64,000 nt of DNA from Narthecium ossifragum (GCA_963920575.1 OY986966.1:28592581-28656580), one strand, 5' to 3'. Positions 51,456 through 63,118 are shown, counted from the stretch's first letter. Program-made: numbers and translations. Notes: generated from the letters alone by a model not told the origin.

Positions 51456-52870
51456 CTATTGATATCGCCAACTAAAGAGATCTCAAGTGTGCTATTTGTA
51501 TTCTCACCACAAGCAGCCTAATCATCACCTGCCAAGAAACAAAGCAAGAACAGCATGAGCAAAAAGAGAAGCAATTACAGTCAGAAAAAAGTTCTGAGAG
51601 TCTTGACTCACTGCTCTTTGCTAAACAATCATAAAAATGTATGATTGCCAATAAGTTACAGTAAACTACAATCACTGTTTTCTCAGATGCCAGTGTTATC
51701 AAATCAAAAAAAGATCTATGGAAAAGCAATTAAGCAGCTATCTTGCAGGCACCCTGCTGACTAAACCAAACAAATCTCTCAATGATCAGCTTCAGAACAA
51801 AATGGAAGTAAAAAATAACTAGGACCTATCTGCTACTCATAAAGGTGGGATCTTTAATGCAATGACCCTCTTCCTTATTGACCAAAATATGAGATCTGCA
51901 TCACTCTTAGCAACCAACACATCAATATCCCCAATCAAAATATATCCTCTCTTAAATGACCACAGAAAAGAAGCTATTTGCCGATCCCCAAATTAATTTG
52001 CAAGAATTCTAAAGATAGGTAGATTAGAACGTAACCGAAGAAAAAGGAAACTACTAGCTCATGAACATACGATAAAATCATCCAGATACCACATAAATGT
52101 CAAGAAAAGAAACAAAGATCTAGACAAAATATTCTTTTTACCAATTGTAGAAAATTTTAGCCCAAAAGAAATCTTTAGGTGTTAAAAACGATAGAAGAGC
52201 ATCTTTAATTCCTCTTTCAGATAAGAGGACGACAGGATAAAACCAGAACTACCCACAAGATCATCTTTTCCAAGTCAAATGCCACAGTTTTCCTCGATAA
52301 GAACAAGATCAAGGTCATATCACCCCTAAATCAAAGCACATTCGCCCGGACGACCACAAATCCACCTATCCCCTTCAAAATACTAAATAAATCTAGATAA
52401 GGGAAGAAATCACAAAAAAAACCCCAATGCATCGAATCGACCCGGGCCAAAAACTTCCAAAAATAACCACAAAAAAAGAAACTTTCAACAATATGCAGAT
52501 CCTCACAAGATTAACGCGCCAATTCGAGCACCACGTCGACCGGTACCAAAAGTTCCCCAAAAAACAGTAACTTTCAAGAAGATGTAGATCCTCACGAGAT
52601 TAAGCCGCCAATTCGACCACCGCCGCCGCGATCAGCCGGGAAGTCAAGATCTCCAGCAACAAACCAAGAAGCAATACGCAAGGACGGACAGATCTCGTCC
52701 TAATCCCGTCTCCGGCTAGGGTTTCTGAGAGAGGAGAGAAAGAGAAGGGGATTCTTCCACAAAAATCCTTTGATACTCGTTTAATTCTGCTTTCCGCCCT
52801 CTTATAAAATTTGGGTCCCTCCGGCTGTCCGGCAGTCAAAGAGAAGCCTTTACTTTTTCCGAAAACCACC
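51456..52870 (-). promoter_or_regulatory. leader intron, first exon and promoter of the GSK3-like gene
   Basis: An acceptor-like TTGGCAG on the minus strand near 51529-51535 precedes the coding exon. A long AT-rich intron extends to a GC-richer leader around 52600-52740, which contains CCGCCGCCGC and a CTCTCTCAG pyrimidine stretch. A minus-strand open frame of 89 codons at 52600-52869 overlaps this leader and shows no homology that I recognise. It is more likely leader/promoter than a gene. Confidence 0.4.
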
Positions 52871-55800
52871 CCACCGGTTTTTTAAATTCGTACAGAAGCC
52901 TGCTTTGTTGACCGCCCAACCCCCGGTCTTTTGCTTTATGTTATACGCAAATAATATTGGAATTTTCGGGGGTTCTACTGCGAATATTCCCTCTTAAAAA
53001 CGTACATGCTTCTTGATTCGGACATCAGCGAATCATAGCTGTCGGGGATTAAAGACCAGGCGAATTCAAAATGTGAAACATTCTCTACTTGATAAAAGAT
53101 TATTTCTACTGCGTGGCAAATAATTTGTCTATTTTTTACGATGTTAAACTATTATTTAAAAATTAGAATTAGTTAATTGGTGATAACGTTAATTTAGTGA
53201 AACTTATTAACATGCACATCACATTTATGTTATTTAATGTATTTACACCATTTTACGTCTGCTATGATTAGTTATGTTTTTTTATTTACGTTTTTACTCC
53301 TATGACGTCATTAGTCCGTTACCTGGCCATTTTATCTAACTGTATTCGCATTTGCATGAGTAGAATTTTATTTCTTTTTTTCACGATCCATCCAAATCCT
53401 TATTCCTCTTTCACGGATCGAACGCCCAGTGGTTGCTCTAGCCTTAATCAACGGCGAGAAGGTTTCGACGGTCATTGACACCGATGGAGGAGAGGTTGTA
53501 GGTGGATGGGGGGGGGGGGGGGGGGGGGGGGTCCATCCACCGGTTTAGATCGAGGTGACGGGCGGCAGATCCGACGAAGTCGGCGATGATGTGCTTGGAG
53601 GAAGAGGTTGTCGGATCTCCGACCAACTCGATCTCGTAAATCCCCAAATCCGACCCCCTTGTCGCCCTACGACTCTTCCCCGATGTGTTCCCGATGAGAT
53701 CAGTTGGTCCCTTGTCGTCCTAAGCCGCTGCAATGCTAGTTTCAGAGATGTAAAGAGTAGAAAAGGGAAACGAGAAAAAGAGAAAAGTGAAGTTGAGAGT
53801 TCGTCATCGGTTAAGACCGGTATAGGAGTGATAGTAGGGAGTTCAGGGAATGATCCCCAATGGCTGATAGACGAGAAAAAAGAAAGTTGGTAGGGAAATC
53901 CTACGACTGAGATCTGTCGGAGATCGATCGTCGACGAGTAGGCCTCATCGAAGGTTGGGATAAGTGGAGAAAAGATCGTGGGTGGTTGGAGAGTCCATCC
54001 ATCGAGTCAGATTGAGGCGATGGACGCGCAGAGACGGCGAATCCAGCAAGGTTGGTGGCGACAGTGCTTGGAGGAAAAGGTCACCGAATTGGGCCGGATC
54101 TCGTCAGAAAATGGAATGAGAGGGGTCGTGAGGTGATGAGAATGTCGGATCTGGTCTTGTTTGGGTTTTGAGGACCAGAGGTGATGGTTTAGAACAGTGA
54201 CGATGCTGGTCTTTCTGAGGAAGAGAAAGACATCGTCGGCGTTGTGGCAGTGAATGGGGTGATGAACGGCGACAGGCGATGACGATGTGGAGATCTAGCC
54301 CCGATGAAGGCGACAGTGATGGACGGCGACGATGACGACGAATTTTTTAAAATTTAAACGCAAACATGGAGAGGCTGCTTTAGATGGTGGTTAAGAACGA
54401 CGGGGCAGCTAGGTCTTTTCTACCCTAACTTGGTATTATCACCCCAAATCTAATCAATAATTTTTTATTAATAAAATAAGATTTGTTTATGATGCTTAGT
54501 CCCCTTACCCCAATTAAAATTCGATCGTTGCTCGGCACATGTCAAGTTTTTGGCATACAATCACTAATAAACCTTCTTTGCTGACTGATATTAATACATG
54601 AACAATGTTTGGTGGATGAGAGAAGTTACTAATGATTTGTCCACCACAATGGCATGAACATAAGTAGCCCCCTAAAGGTGACATATTTTCTTCATAGTTA
54701 TCCAAATTTGCTCCCATAGAGAGTGGAAACATTGGAAACGTTAGAAACTTCCTGGTCTTTAGAAATAGATACTGGAGAAGATAAAGACATGGGAATTTTC
54801 GTGTGGTCCGAGATCAATTGAGCCCCACAAAGAACATAATTTATTATGTTGATATGATTAGCTTAAATAACATAATCTATTATGTAAAAAAATGTCAACA
54901 AGTAGGATACTATTTTTTCGAATTTTTCTTATTATAATGAGCTTTAATTAAGGAATTCAGGTTAAATAACTAATTATTGAACGCTTAAGATTTTCTTTCT
55001 TTCTCCCAGTAAATTCTATATTCTAATCCTCCAACTCATTAAAAAAAAATGCTGAAAACAATCTAATTAGCCGACGAGCAATTAAAAAAAAAATCTAGCA
55101 AAGATGTTCACGATTTAATTATAACTTTGTGGACCCAAAACCAATCAAATACGCCCCCTTAAAAGAGTCATTGCCAGGGACGCAAAGGACAATCGATCGA
55201 CCACCAGATTAGCGGATGAGATGATCTATCTGGTATCATTAATTCAAGGACATGTACCTAAATTTCAGAAGAATCATACCTACTATTTGAAGACAAACAA
55301 TTGTCCTAATTTAATCTTAATTGTCTGCCAACAACTTCGAAAGCCATGATAGATTGGTCATTGATTTCGTACTGTTACGTGACCCGGTCGGCGATCCAGT
55401 TGCCGGCGGCCGGCAAGTTAGGAATCCGGCGAACGCTCCACGTTAAACGAGTAGTCAGCTTTGCTTTTGTTTATTAGGAGGTGGTTATGTTAGGTTTCAA
55501 GTTGTGCATAGAGTATAATTAGTTGACAACAGCACAGCTAGCCTTAAATTAACTGGTAGTCTCTTCTTCATCCTAATAATCAAACTTAGATGGCTGTGAT
55601 GTCCTTACCTGATTGTTGTCTTTGTAACATGATGAGATGCTAATTAATAGGAATAAGCTAAAGTTGATTGAAACATGAAGACTGCACTATAGTTGCTGCA
55701 GTTGTTAATTAGTGAACATGCAGTATATTTCAAGGTAGCAGAAGCACAAGGCATCAGTTGTTATAAAGGCAGAGCTAAAGAATCAGAACCATATAGTTGG

Positions 55801-56478
55801 CTGCATCAAGAGGAAGGCATCAGGGTTTAAGCATATAACTTAGAGATACATGGAGCACATGTGTTCTCCCAGAATTCGTTCTTATTTATCCTTTGCGCTG
55901 TGGACAAGCCTCACTCCCTCTATAATTATTATTGGGAAACATGATCATCGCTAGAGAAGTGTTCAAGTGGGGCGTGTTTCACGAAGCAGTCAAAGGCATG
56001 CATCCCTCTTTAGCTTTAGTCAGGCCTCAAAAAGGCGAGTTTATTTGAGTTTTATATGCATCCTTTTGGTTATTCTATTTTCCAAGGTTAGATTATGGAA
56101 ATATGCCAATTACTAATTAACGGTGGTACATAACTTGTGGTTTTGAGTTTTGAGGTCCAGCCTCCAAGCGTCTACGGAATCAAGATAGAAATTGTCGAAC
56201 AAAAAATCGCTTCAGTGAAAATTTATGGAAATGTACTTTCAAAGCATAAGTTATAATTTCTTTGTGTATTTGTACATGTAGTAGCATACTAATTGTAAAA
56301 TATAATGCGATGTCCGATAATTAATAACTTTTTACTGCCAATTATTTAGAAAATTTATCTCCCATGATTGACTATATCGTACTGACATTTGAGATTTGTT
56401 ATACACGGTTCAAATTGCACGACTTTAATAAAGAAATAGGGATTGACAAAGTATTTGGATTGATTGGTCAAGTTAACA
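52871..56478. other. gene-poor region
   Basis: 52.9-53.4 kb is AT-rich. 53440-54330 is GC-richer, with many GACGGCGACGATGACG-like words and no convincing reading frame; it may be a decayed captured fragment or element interior. A G24 run is at 53508-53531. 54.4-56.4 kb is AT-rich, with no gene, RNA or clear repeat. Confidence 0.5.
53508..53531. repeat. poly-G tract (24 G)
   Basis: Uninterrupted G run on the plus strand. Its length may be affected by sequencing or assembly error. Confidence 0.8.
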
Positions 56479-56490
56479 TGGTATCAGAGC
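56479..56490 (+). other. LTR retrotransposon primer-binding site remnant
   Basis: TGGTATCAGAGC, complementary to the 3' end of plant initiator tRNA-Met, preceded by TTAACA as at an LTR end. No gag or pol follows. It is a decayed leader or chance match, though the 12-base identity is typical. Confidence 0.5.
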
Positions 56491-56757
56491 ATGGACCGAG
56501 AAAGTTTCAATTCTTTTAAACTATTTTCATTATCATGTAATTGAAAAGTTCATCCGCGTGAATATTGACTTTCTCTATTATAGTTCAAACTTTGCATTTA
56601 ATAAACAATATATAGTTTAGAAAAATCTCAACGATGTTGTCATGAAAGCAGTGGCGCACATTAGTCCAAATAAGATTAGCAATATATTATTATCGTAAGA
56701 TGAATTCATATTTGATATATGGTCATAAAAGCTTGAGCTAATAAGAAGAGGTGAGCT

Positions 56758-56864
56758 AGACTGGTTAAGCCCAGGCTAGCCTTATAAGAGCGCCTATGTC
56801 TGCCATGTAATCTCTCTTTCACCCCAGCCCTCGGGCTTAACTAATAAAATAATAATAATAATAG
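56758..56864 (+). mobile_element. very short 5'-truncated LINE/SINE insertion with 13-bp target duplication
   Basis: A 107-bp body ends CCCTCGGGCTTAACTAATAA followed by an (AAT)n tail. It is flanked by the identical 13-mer GAAGAGGTGAGCT at 56745-56757 and 56865-56877. The 3' end resembles that of the LINE at 6.7 kb (CCTTCGGGCTCATCTAAT), so a related LINE machinery probably made it. Confidence 0.85.
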
Positions 56865-56920
56865 GAAGAGGTGAGCTTGCATACATATAGTCAACACCTA
56901 TTCTCATACCTATATATATA

Positions 56921-57126
56921 GATATATATATCATCCTTCTATGAAGCGATGGTTATAAAATAACCCTTCGTTGTCCTATGTGGCATAAGGATGTCCTAGG
57001 TGGAACCTATGTGACAGAATAATCCTAGATTGAAGGGGGGTTTACTTGGGGAGTGGTTATTGGGGTGAGATGATTATTTGGTGGTTACCCTTACAAGTGA
57101 CATGGACACCGCTGGTATATATATAT
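56921..57126. mobile_element. MITE copy 2 (ATATATCATCCTT family)
   Basis: Same terminal and internal words, in the same order, as the element at 22192-22414: ATATATATCATCCTT, GGTTATAAAATAA, TATGTGGCA, a G-rich middle, GTGGTTA, CATGG, and a TATATATAT end. Too diverged for recent activity. Confidence 0.6.
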
Positions 57127-57379
57127 GTGGGGGCCCATGCGCATACGCATGTGTATGACAGATATTTTCTTTTTTTTTAACAAATTATAGCAACATTAAT
57201 TCATCGCCTTTGTCCCGCTTGTTCGTACATGAAACAAAACCATTTCATTGATATGGACAATAATGACAATATTACATTCATGATCAAATAATACGAGCTT
57301 CCTAAATGAAGCAATTCATGCACACCTAAAATAAACAAAGATGTAGGCCACCATTTTTCGAAAAAGAGACTTTACATTT

Positions 57380-58282
57380 ATCCGGTGGTTATTTTACATA
57401 TATCTAGCAGTTACTTTCCATTTACCAATTTGAAAAATCAAAAAAATGTAGGTATTTTTTAATATTTGTAATTATTTTTCAATTTTTGTAGTAACTTTTG
57501 AATTTTTGTGGTTACCTTTCAAATTTTTGTTTAAAATTTTGTGGGGGAAATTCACTTTCCAAAAAATATAATTACTTTTTAATATTTGTAGTTACTTTTC
57601 AAAAACAAAATCAATTTTTTGGATGAAATTCAATTTCCAATACTTGTAGTTACTTCCCAATATTTGTACTCACTTTTCATTTTTTTCATTTTTTTTTATG
57701 GAAATTCAATTCCAATATTTATAGTTACTTTTCAATTTTTGTAATTACATTCCAACATTTGTAGTACCTTTTCAATTTTGGAAAAATATTTTCAAAAATC
57801 AACTAAAATAATGTTGTTAATTACTTTTCAATATTTGTAGTTACTTTCCAATATTTGTACTCACTTTTCAAAGAAAAAATATTCAATTTTTGTATGGGAA
57901 TTCAATTCCTAATATTTGTAATTACTTTTCAATATTTGTAATTACATTCCAATATTTGTAGTAACTTTTCAATTTTGGAAAAATATTACAAAAATCAGCT
58001 AAAATAATGCTGATAGTTACTTTTCAATATTGTAGTTGTTTTTCAGTATTTGTAATTACATTCCAATATTCGTAGTCACTTTTCAATTTTAGGAAAATAT
58101 GTGCAAAAATCAGCTAAAATAATGTTGGTAGTTACTTTCAATATTTGTAGTTACTTTCCAATATTTCTAGTTAGTTTTCAATTTTGGAAAAATATGTGCA
58201 AAAACAAGCTAAAAAAATGATGGTAGTTACTTTTCAATATTGGAAAAATATGGTAGTTACTTTTCAATTTTTTAAAGAGACT
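57380..58282. repeat. AT-rich GTAGTTACTTTTCAATATTT array
   Basis: About 900 bp of irregular repeats of TAGTTACTTTTCAATATTTG and close variants, with interspersed TTTTCAATTTTGGAAAAATAT and AAAATCAGCTAAAATAATG. The core is half of the palindrome in the 1.2-1.8 kb array. No coding potential. Confidence 0.75.
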
Positions 58283-59199
58283 AAACAACAATTATCCTAC
58301 TTTTCCTACTGCCCCCCCCCCCCCCCCTATTTTCCATCATTTTCCCCTATTTATTCTACCCATTTTCTTATTTATTTTGGAATTTTCCAATATTTTTCCC
58401 TGCTTTCTCTCTCTCCTCTCACCTCTTCCCACGACCTCATCCTTCCCATGTGCCCCCTCCTTCTCACGACCTCGCCGTCCCGATCTCGCCGACCCGATGT
58501 CGTCGCCCCGATCTCGCTGTCTCGAGCTCGACGTCCCGAGCGCTCGCCGTCAGTCATCGATCGCCCGATCCCATCGCGTCACCTCCTCTTCTTCACGATG
58601 CCATCCGATCCTGTCGGATCCAACGCAAGGTCGCCGCCAAGCCCATTGCCTAGCACGTCACCGGCCCTATCCCGAGCGCTCCAAGCTCGCCGCAGGTTCG
58701 CACCTCCATCCAAGCTTGCCGGCGTCCGATCCCGAGCGCTCGCCGTCAGTCACCAATCGACCGATCCCGTCACGTCACCTCCTCTTCTTCACGATGCCAT
58801 CCGATCCCGTCGGATCCAACGCGAGGTAGCCGCCAAGCCCATCACCACCTCTTCTGATATCCATCGCCACCCCCATCACCACCTCCGATCCCGATCCCGA
58901 TCCCCCCCAGCATCCACCCGATCCCCATTACCACCTCCTTCCGACCTCCTCCTCCCGACCTCCCCATCGCCGACCACCCGACCTCCCTCTCCTTCCCCAT
59001 CGCGATGGTGTCAGTGGTTCACCGGAAACTTTGGGGAAGACGAGCCGGCGCCGGGAAGGAGAGAGAGGATGATAGAATGGTAATTTTGATATTAAAATTT
59101 ACAACTGTAAAAAAAAAAAGACTAAATGACTTGATAATTTATTAACAGCACTACAAAGGAAATAAGGTCTCTGGAGAGACTAAACGGCAATTATATGTA
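58283..59199. repeat. GC-rich partner tract of the GTAACTAC repeat family
   Basis: Starts with AGAGACTAAACAACAATTA (about 58277), has a C16 run (58312-58327), then a pyrimidine-rich and CG-rich stretch, and closes near 59177-59197 with AGAGACTAAACGGCAATTA in the same orientation. A 299-codon plus-strand frame (58184-59083) crosses it, but it is Ser/Pro/Arg low-complexity, begins in the AT array and has no domain, so I do not call it a gene. It contains a 112-bp direct duplication (58535-58646 and 58731-58842, over 90% identical). Confidence 0.6.
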
Positions 59200-59547
59200 A
59201 AAAGAAAGTAATCAAATGGCACCACCTGTCATAACTACAATGACAGCCATGATTTCAAAAGGTGCAAAGTTATAATGGCTATCAAATCTTTGCAGGATTT
59301 CCATTGCACCATGGATCAGAATGATTCTTGGATATGCTGAAGTTTTTTGAATGTTTTGATTACATTCAGACTCTACATCTATCAATGATCATTTCTTGCA
59401 AAGCCAGATAAAACATACATTCGATCATCCTGGACAGAATCACTTCCCATATTGCTTGAATACTTTCTTTTTATTCCTCGGAGCATATCTAAGGATATAT
59501 TAATGCTAGATTTCAAAAGAACTTGCCAAAATAATAGAAGAATTCAT
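59200..59547. other. intergenic
   Basis: No gene or repeat recognised. It probably includes upstream sequence of the orphan promoter at 59548. Confidence 0.4.
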
Positions 59548-59556
59548 TATAAATAG
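59548..59556 (+). promoter_or_regulatory. TATA box of an orphan first exon
   Basis: TATAAATAG, a strong plant TATA match, 102 bp before the ATG at 59658. Transcription start is expected near 59580, followed by a pyrimidine-rich leader. Confidence 0.6.
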
Positions 59557-59657
59557 CAGATGATTCTTAGACAAGGCTCATCATCTACATCAGAGAGAAA
59601 AGTAGTCTAAATCCTATAGTTCCTTGTCTCTCAATCCTCCTCCTCCCTCCTCCCTTC

Positions 59658-59720
59658 ATGGAGTCAAGAAGTTTCAGACTACTCCTTGCTCTCGCTCTCC
59701 ACCCCTATATGCACCAATGA
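59658..59720 (+). pseudogene. orphan signal-peptide exon, truncated gene
   Basis: The ATG opens a 20-codon frame, MESRSFRLLLALAL followed by HPYMHQ and a stop. The first 14 residues look like a secretory signal peptide. With the TATA box and leader, this resembles the true 5' end of a gene for a secreted protein whose body is missing or destroyed. No downstream homology is recognised before the LINE insertion at 59858. Confidence 0.4.
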
Positions 59721-59857
59721 CCACGATTTGGACAACGCAGAGATGTCCTAAATACGGGCGATGATTTACTAATTATTGAAGATCTGATCAGCTTAATTTA
59801 TTTGAGAAATATATATATGGTCAACTCCAAGTAATCCCCAATTAACTAACGTCAAGG

Positions 59858-59979
59858 CTTTGGTGTAAGGAACAGGATTCGCCGGAGGAGATGTCCGTTG
59901 GGTAGCAGGGCCGTTGTGGCGTTTCTTTGTGTTGTTGTTTTGTTTTGTTTTCCCCAGCTTTGGCTCAACTAGTAAAAAA
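59858..59979 (+). mobile_element. short 5'-truncated LINE insertion with exact 15-bp target duplication
   Basis: A 122-bp body ends CTTTGGCTCAACTAGTAAAAAA, resembling plant LINE 3' ends. It is flanked by the identical 15-mer TAACTAACGTCAAGG at 59843-59857 and 59980-59994. The exact duplication implies a recent insertion. Confidence 0.88.
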
Positions 59980-60085
59980 TAACTAACGTCAAGGGAAAAA
60001 TTGTTATCTGGCATCTAAGCTTGTAACTAAGCCTCCAACATCAACATGAACAACTTAGTTGCAAGAGGAAGCTCGTGAAATTAAA

Positions 60086-60678
60086 GCTTCATCTGGGTGT
60101 ATGGGTGGTGAGTCCATCCGGTGGTGGCGGGTCGTCTCATCCCTTCTTGATCCGAATATGTAAAGCGCCCAGTACAAGCAGGAGGTGCCCACAAGATACC
60201 GGCTTCGAAACTCCATAAGAAGTAGCACCTTCCCGAGATCTTGGGAAGATTTGGAAGGTCTTGGATCCCAAAATATCTACCAGTTTGCCTGTAGATCATG
60301 TACGGGATTATTTCTACGTCGTCCAACAGGAATGGAACTCGTTCTCAGAGGATATATTGGCCTGTGCACCAGATCAGATGGCAGATCGATCAGATGGGTA
60401 TGGTCGTTGTTATTTAAGCACCCTGAATGTGGTGATGTCCAGGTAGTCCAAGTAGTTGCTCATGTGTGGAGGTCGCGACGCCATTAGTCGACTATGGCTT
60501 ACTTGTATACCAATATCCATGCTCGACACGTCCTGCCGTAGGCGATGCAGGTGGGTATGTCGCTGAGCTTCATGGCGATGGAGGAGAGTACGAGGTCGGG
60601 GAGATCGGACCATGCCTCCACTTGCCTTTTCCGACGTTGTTCTTGTTGTTGTAGCAAAACTTACGGCACTTGACCCAT
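60086..60678 (-). pseudogene. truncated F-box/DUF295 pseudogene
   Basis: A minus-strand copy of the F-box gene at 2.7 kb. It begins with the same ATGGGTCAAG (60678), keeps DLPDLVLSSIAMKLSDIPTC in one frame, shifts frame after the F-box and gains stops after VYK. It then recovers the middle part (IYRQTGRYFGIQDLPNLP, AGILWAPPACTG, TGWTHHPY). Homology stops at about 60086, near residue 250 of the 438-residue parent, so the DUF295 C-terminal half is missing. Several internal deletions are present. It is non-functional. Confidence 0.9.
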
Positions 60679-60885
60679 GAGATTATGAGAGGAGGAAGAC
60701 TAGGTCATAGGCAATGGATGTATGAAAAATGATTTTCAGCCGGATGGCACGCGCGCGTGGAGATAGCACTGCATGTCCCGACTGCCCCCTCTTTCCTCAC
60801 CCTTTCTTATAACTCAGCTGTCACATATCCCCCTCTCTCCTTCTCCTCTCTATAACTCAACTGTCACGTGTTACCTCCTCTCTCT

Positions 60886-61030
60886 ATGACTCAACTGTTG
60901 TTAGAAAATACATGAGTTAGATCACGACTCATAAAACATGATCTTATATAATATATATTTATTATATAAAGTAACGTTTTGTGAGTCACATATTGAGTCA
61001 TATGTCACATCATAACCAATCTCTGACATG
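60886..61030. repeat. GACTCATAAAAC hairpin repeat, copy 1
   Basis: Arms GACTCATAAAAC (60926-60937) and GTTTTGTGAGTC (60976-60987) surround an AT-rich loop. ATAACCAA...TTGGTTAT forms a second inverted pair further right. About 75 bp match a second copy at 63235-63312 at roughly 80%. It is likely a decayed MITE. Confidence 0.5.
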
Positions 61031-61170
61031 ACGTAAGGTTGGTTATTATAAAGAAAGAGAGAGAGGAGATAAAGGGGGTGAGTGGTTAGCCGTACCATAT
61101 GACATATGGGCCACCTAGTCTATTATATACGGAATGTTTTATGACGCAATATATGAGTTATAATCAAATA

Positions 61171-61386
61171 ATAGTGGTTGAATATATAGAGAGAGAGATA
61201 GGATAGCGGAGGGCATGGGGGCCCACCTAGTGTATGTATATGTATATAGATGTATATATGTATTCATGATAGTGGTTGAATAGAGAGACACAGGATAGTA
61301 GGGGGTGGGCGTGGTTACTCGTGTCAGGTGGCACGGGGGCTCACCTAGTGTATGTATATGTATATAGATGTGTATATATATTCATG
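61171..61386. repeat. local tandem duplication (98 and 118 bp units)
   Basis: Units 61171-61268 and 61269-61386 both begin ATAGTGGTTGAATA, contain CACCTAGTGTATGTATATG and end TATTCATG. The second has about 20 extra bases (GTTACTCGTGTCAGGTGGC). Confidence 0.8.
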
Positions 61387-61600
61387 TTAATATGCATATG
61401 TACATTTATGTATGTGTATGTGTATATGTATAAATATATATATGTGCATACACACACGTACGTATGATAGATATACATGTATGTATGCATGTGTACATAC
61501 ATAAGTAAATATGTACATATGTGTAATTATTTTCATAATATATATATGTGTGTATATATATGTAAAATATATATGTTTATGTATATCTATGTATTTACTA
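61387..61600. repeat. TATG/TATA-rich microsatellite
   Basis: About 200 bp dominated by TATGTGTATATGTA-like words. Open frames across it are low-complexity and not genes. Confidence 0.8.
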
Positions 61601-62330
61601 CCCATGTCATTAATATCACAATAGTCATATTGAAATTTTAAACATGTGAGACAAATCTATATATCACATCTGTTGGATATTAGCCACGCGGGGTTGGTTT
61701 AGAAAAAAGGGTTCTACTCGATAGTATTGTGGGCTGATTCAAATGGCCGCCTAATCTGAATTAGTCGCCCATTAAGGTCATACTTTGTTCTGAAACTTCG
61801 CGTGATTCACAGTAAAATTTGGTCTCAGTTTTGATATATCAAGGAAAAAAAAATCATGGCAAAACTTGTTATATCTATTTTAGGTTTCCTTCTACTATGA
61901 ATATATAGACAGGCAAGAGTTTTTTTGGAACCAGTTCAAACCAATCCGAAAGGATGACGATTTGGATATGGCTGTAAGTATGCATGGACCGTATGGTATG
62001 AAGACTTGGGGTGATAACATACTTCGAATTTTTATATTGATCTTTAAAGTTTTTGAAACATAAGCCAATGTGAAACCTTTTTTTTTTGTATATCCAATAT
62101 TAATATCAATAAATTAATTTCACAAAATAATTCACCGCCTTAACGTAATAAATGAATAAATTACTATGGTTACTTCTTGTTTGTGAGCAGCGAGCTCCGC
62201 ACAGATGGGCCATTGCACCAGGCCCGTCCCCGAGGGCCAACAGGCCTACTGAAACTGGCGCAACAGTGCCACTCCGTCTGCTGTTTTATTACAAGGTTTA
62301 GAGATAACTAGAGAACAAAGACCGAACCAT
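61601..62330. other. intergenic
   Basis: AT-rich DNA with no gene or repeat recognised. 62190-62270 is GC-richer (GGCCCGTCCCCGAGGGCC inverted word), without further structure. Confidence 0.4.
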
Positions 62331-62333
62331 ATA

Positions 62334-63118
62334 GGGTGAGTTTGGCAAACATGAATCTGATGAATTAGCTGAATGAGGAATCTGTGGAATTAGCTGAATG
62401 GGGAATGAGCTGAATCTGGTGATTCCGTAGATTTTGGTTTTGTTGTTTGGTTGGTCTGTATGGGATGAGCTGAATCTGTTGATTCTGGTGTTTGGCTTGT
62501 CTATTATGGATGAGCTGAATCTGTTAATTTTGTTCAAATTAATAATAAAACTTTAAATTTTTTCAAATTAAGACATGTTTTTTATTATAATAATAACAAT
62601 ACTCACGAGATATGATTGATCGAAATTATTGAAAATTTAGATCAAATTAATTCTTCGAATGCATCTAATCATGTAAAATGATTGATCGAAATTATTGAAA
62701 ATTCAAGTATAATTTAAGTTATAATATATTAAATGATTTTATAAATTAAATTACATCAAATATTTGCTTTAAAAAATACTCAATATTGGTCTCATAACGA
62801 AGATATCGATGATATCTTTCCAATGAGACTAATTTCATAAAGTTTCAACATATATATTTAAAGTTATGATAAATATAATCATTTTAAATATTAAGGGGGT
62901 AAAATGGTTATTTTTTTATTTCTATACATTCGGATTCACATTCCGAATGTGCATGGCGAGTCGATTTGAGCGGACGCCGCGATTCCAAGATTTTGGAATC
63001 CGACATCCGCCGATTCCAATCGGCAAAATCAGCCAAACACTCGAATGAGCGTCCGTGGAATCCGTCAATTCACCGGATTCATTGGATTCCACCCATTCAA
63101 GTCTTACCAAACGCCCCC
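62334..63118. mobile_element. non-autonomous TIR element, PIF/Harbinger-like
   Basis: Left end GGGTGAGTTTGGCAAAC and right end TTACCAAACGCCCCC are imperfect inverted repeats of the G-rich GTTTGG type, flanked by the 3-bp repeat ATA (62331-62333 and 63119-63121). The left part holds short tandem copies of GCTGAATCTG-TGATTC (62350-62530); the right part holds GATTCC/GGAATCC words. There is no transposase. PIF elements usually duplicate TTA/TAA, so the superfamily is tentative. Confidence 0.5.

Noticed and set aside
52600..52869. 89-codon minus-strand open frame upstream of the kinase
   Set aside because: Overlaps the GC-rich leader/promoter of the GSK3-like gene and looks like no known protein.
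58184..59083. 299-codon plus-strand open frame
   Set aside because: It begins in an AT repeat array, crosses a C16 run and is Ser/Pro/Arg low-complexity, with a translated 112-bp duplication. No domain, splice context or promoter supports a gene.
61276..61605. Open frames rich in Tyr, Ile, His and Val
   Set aside because: Translation of a TATG/TATA microsatellite.
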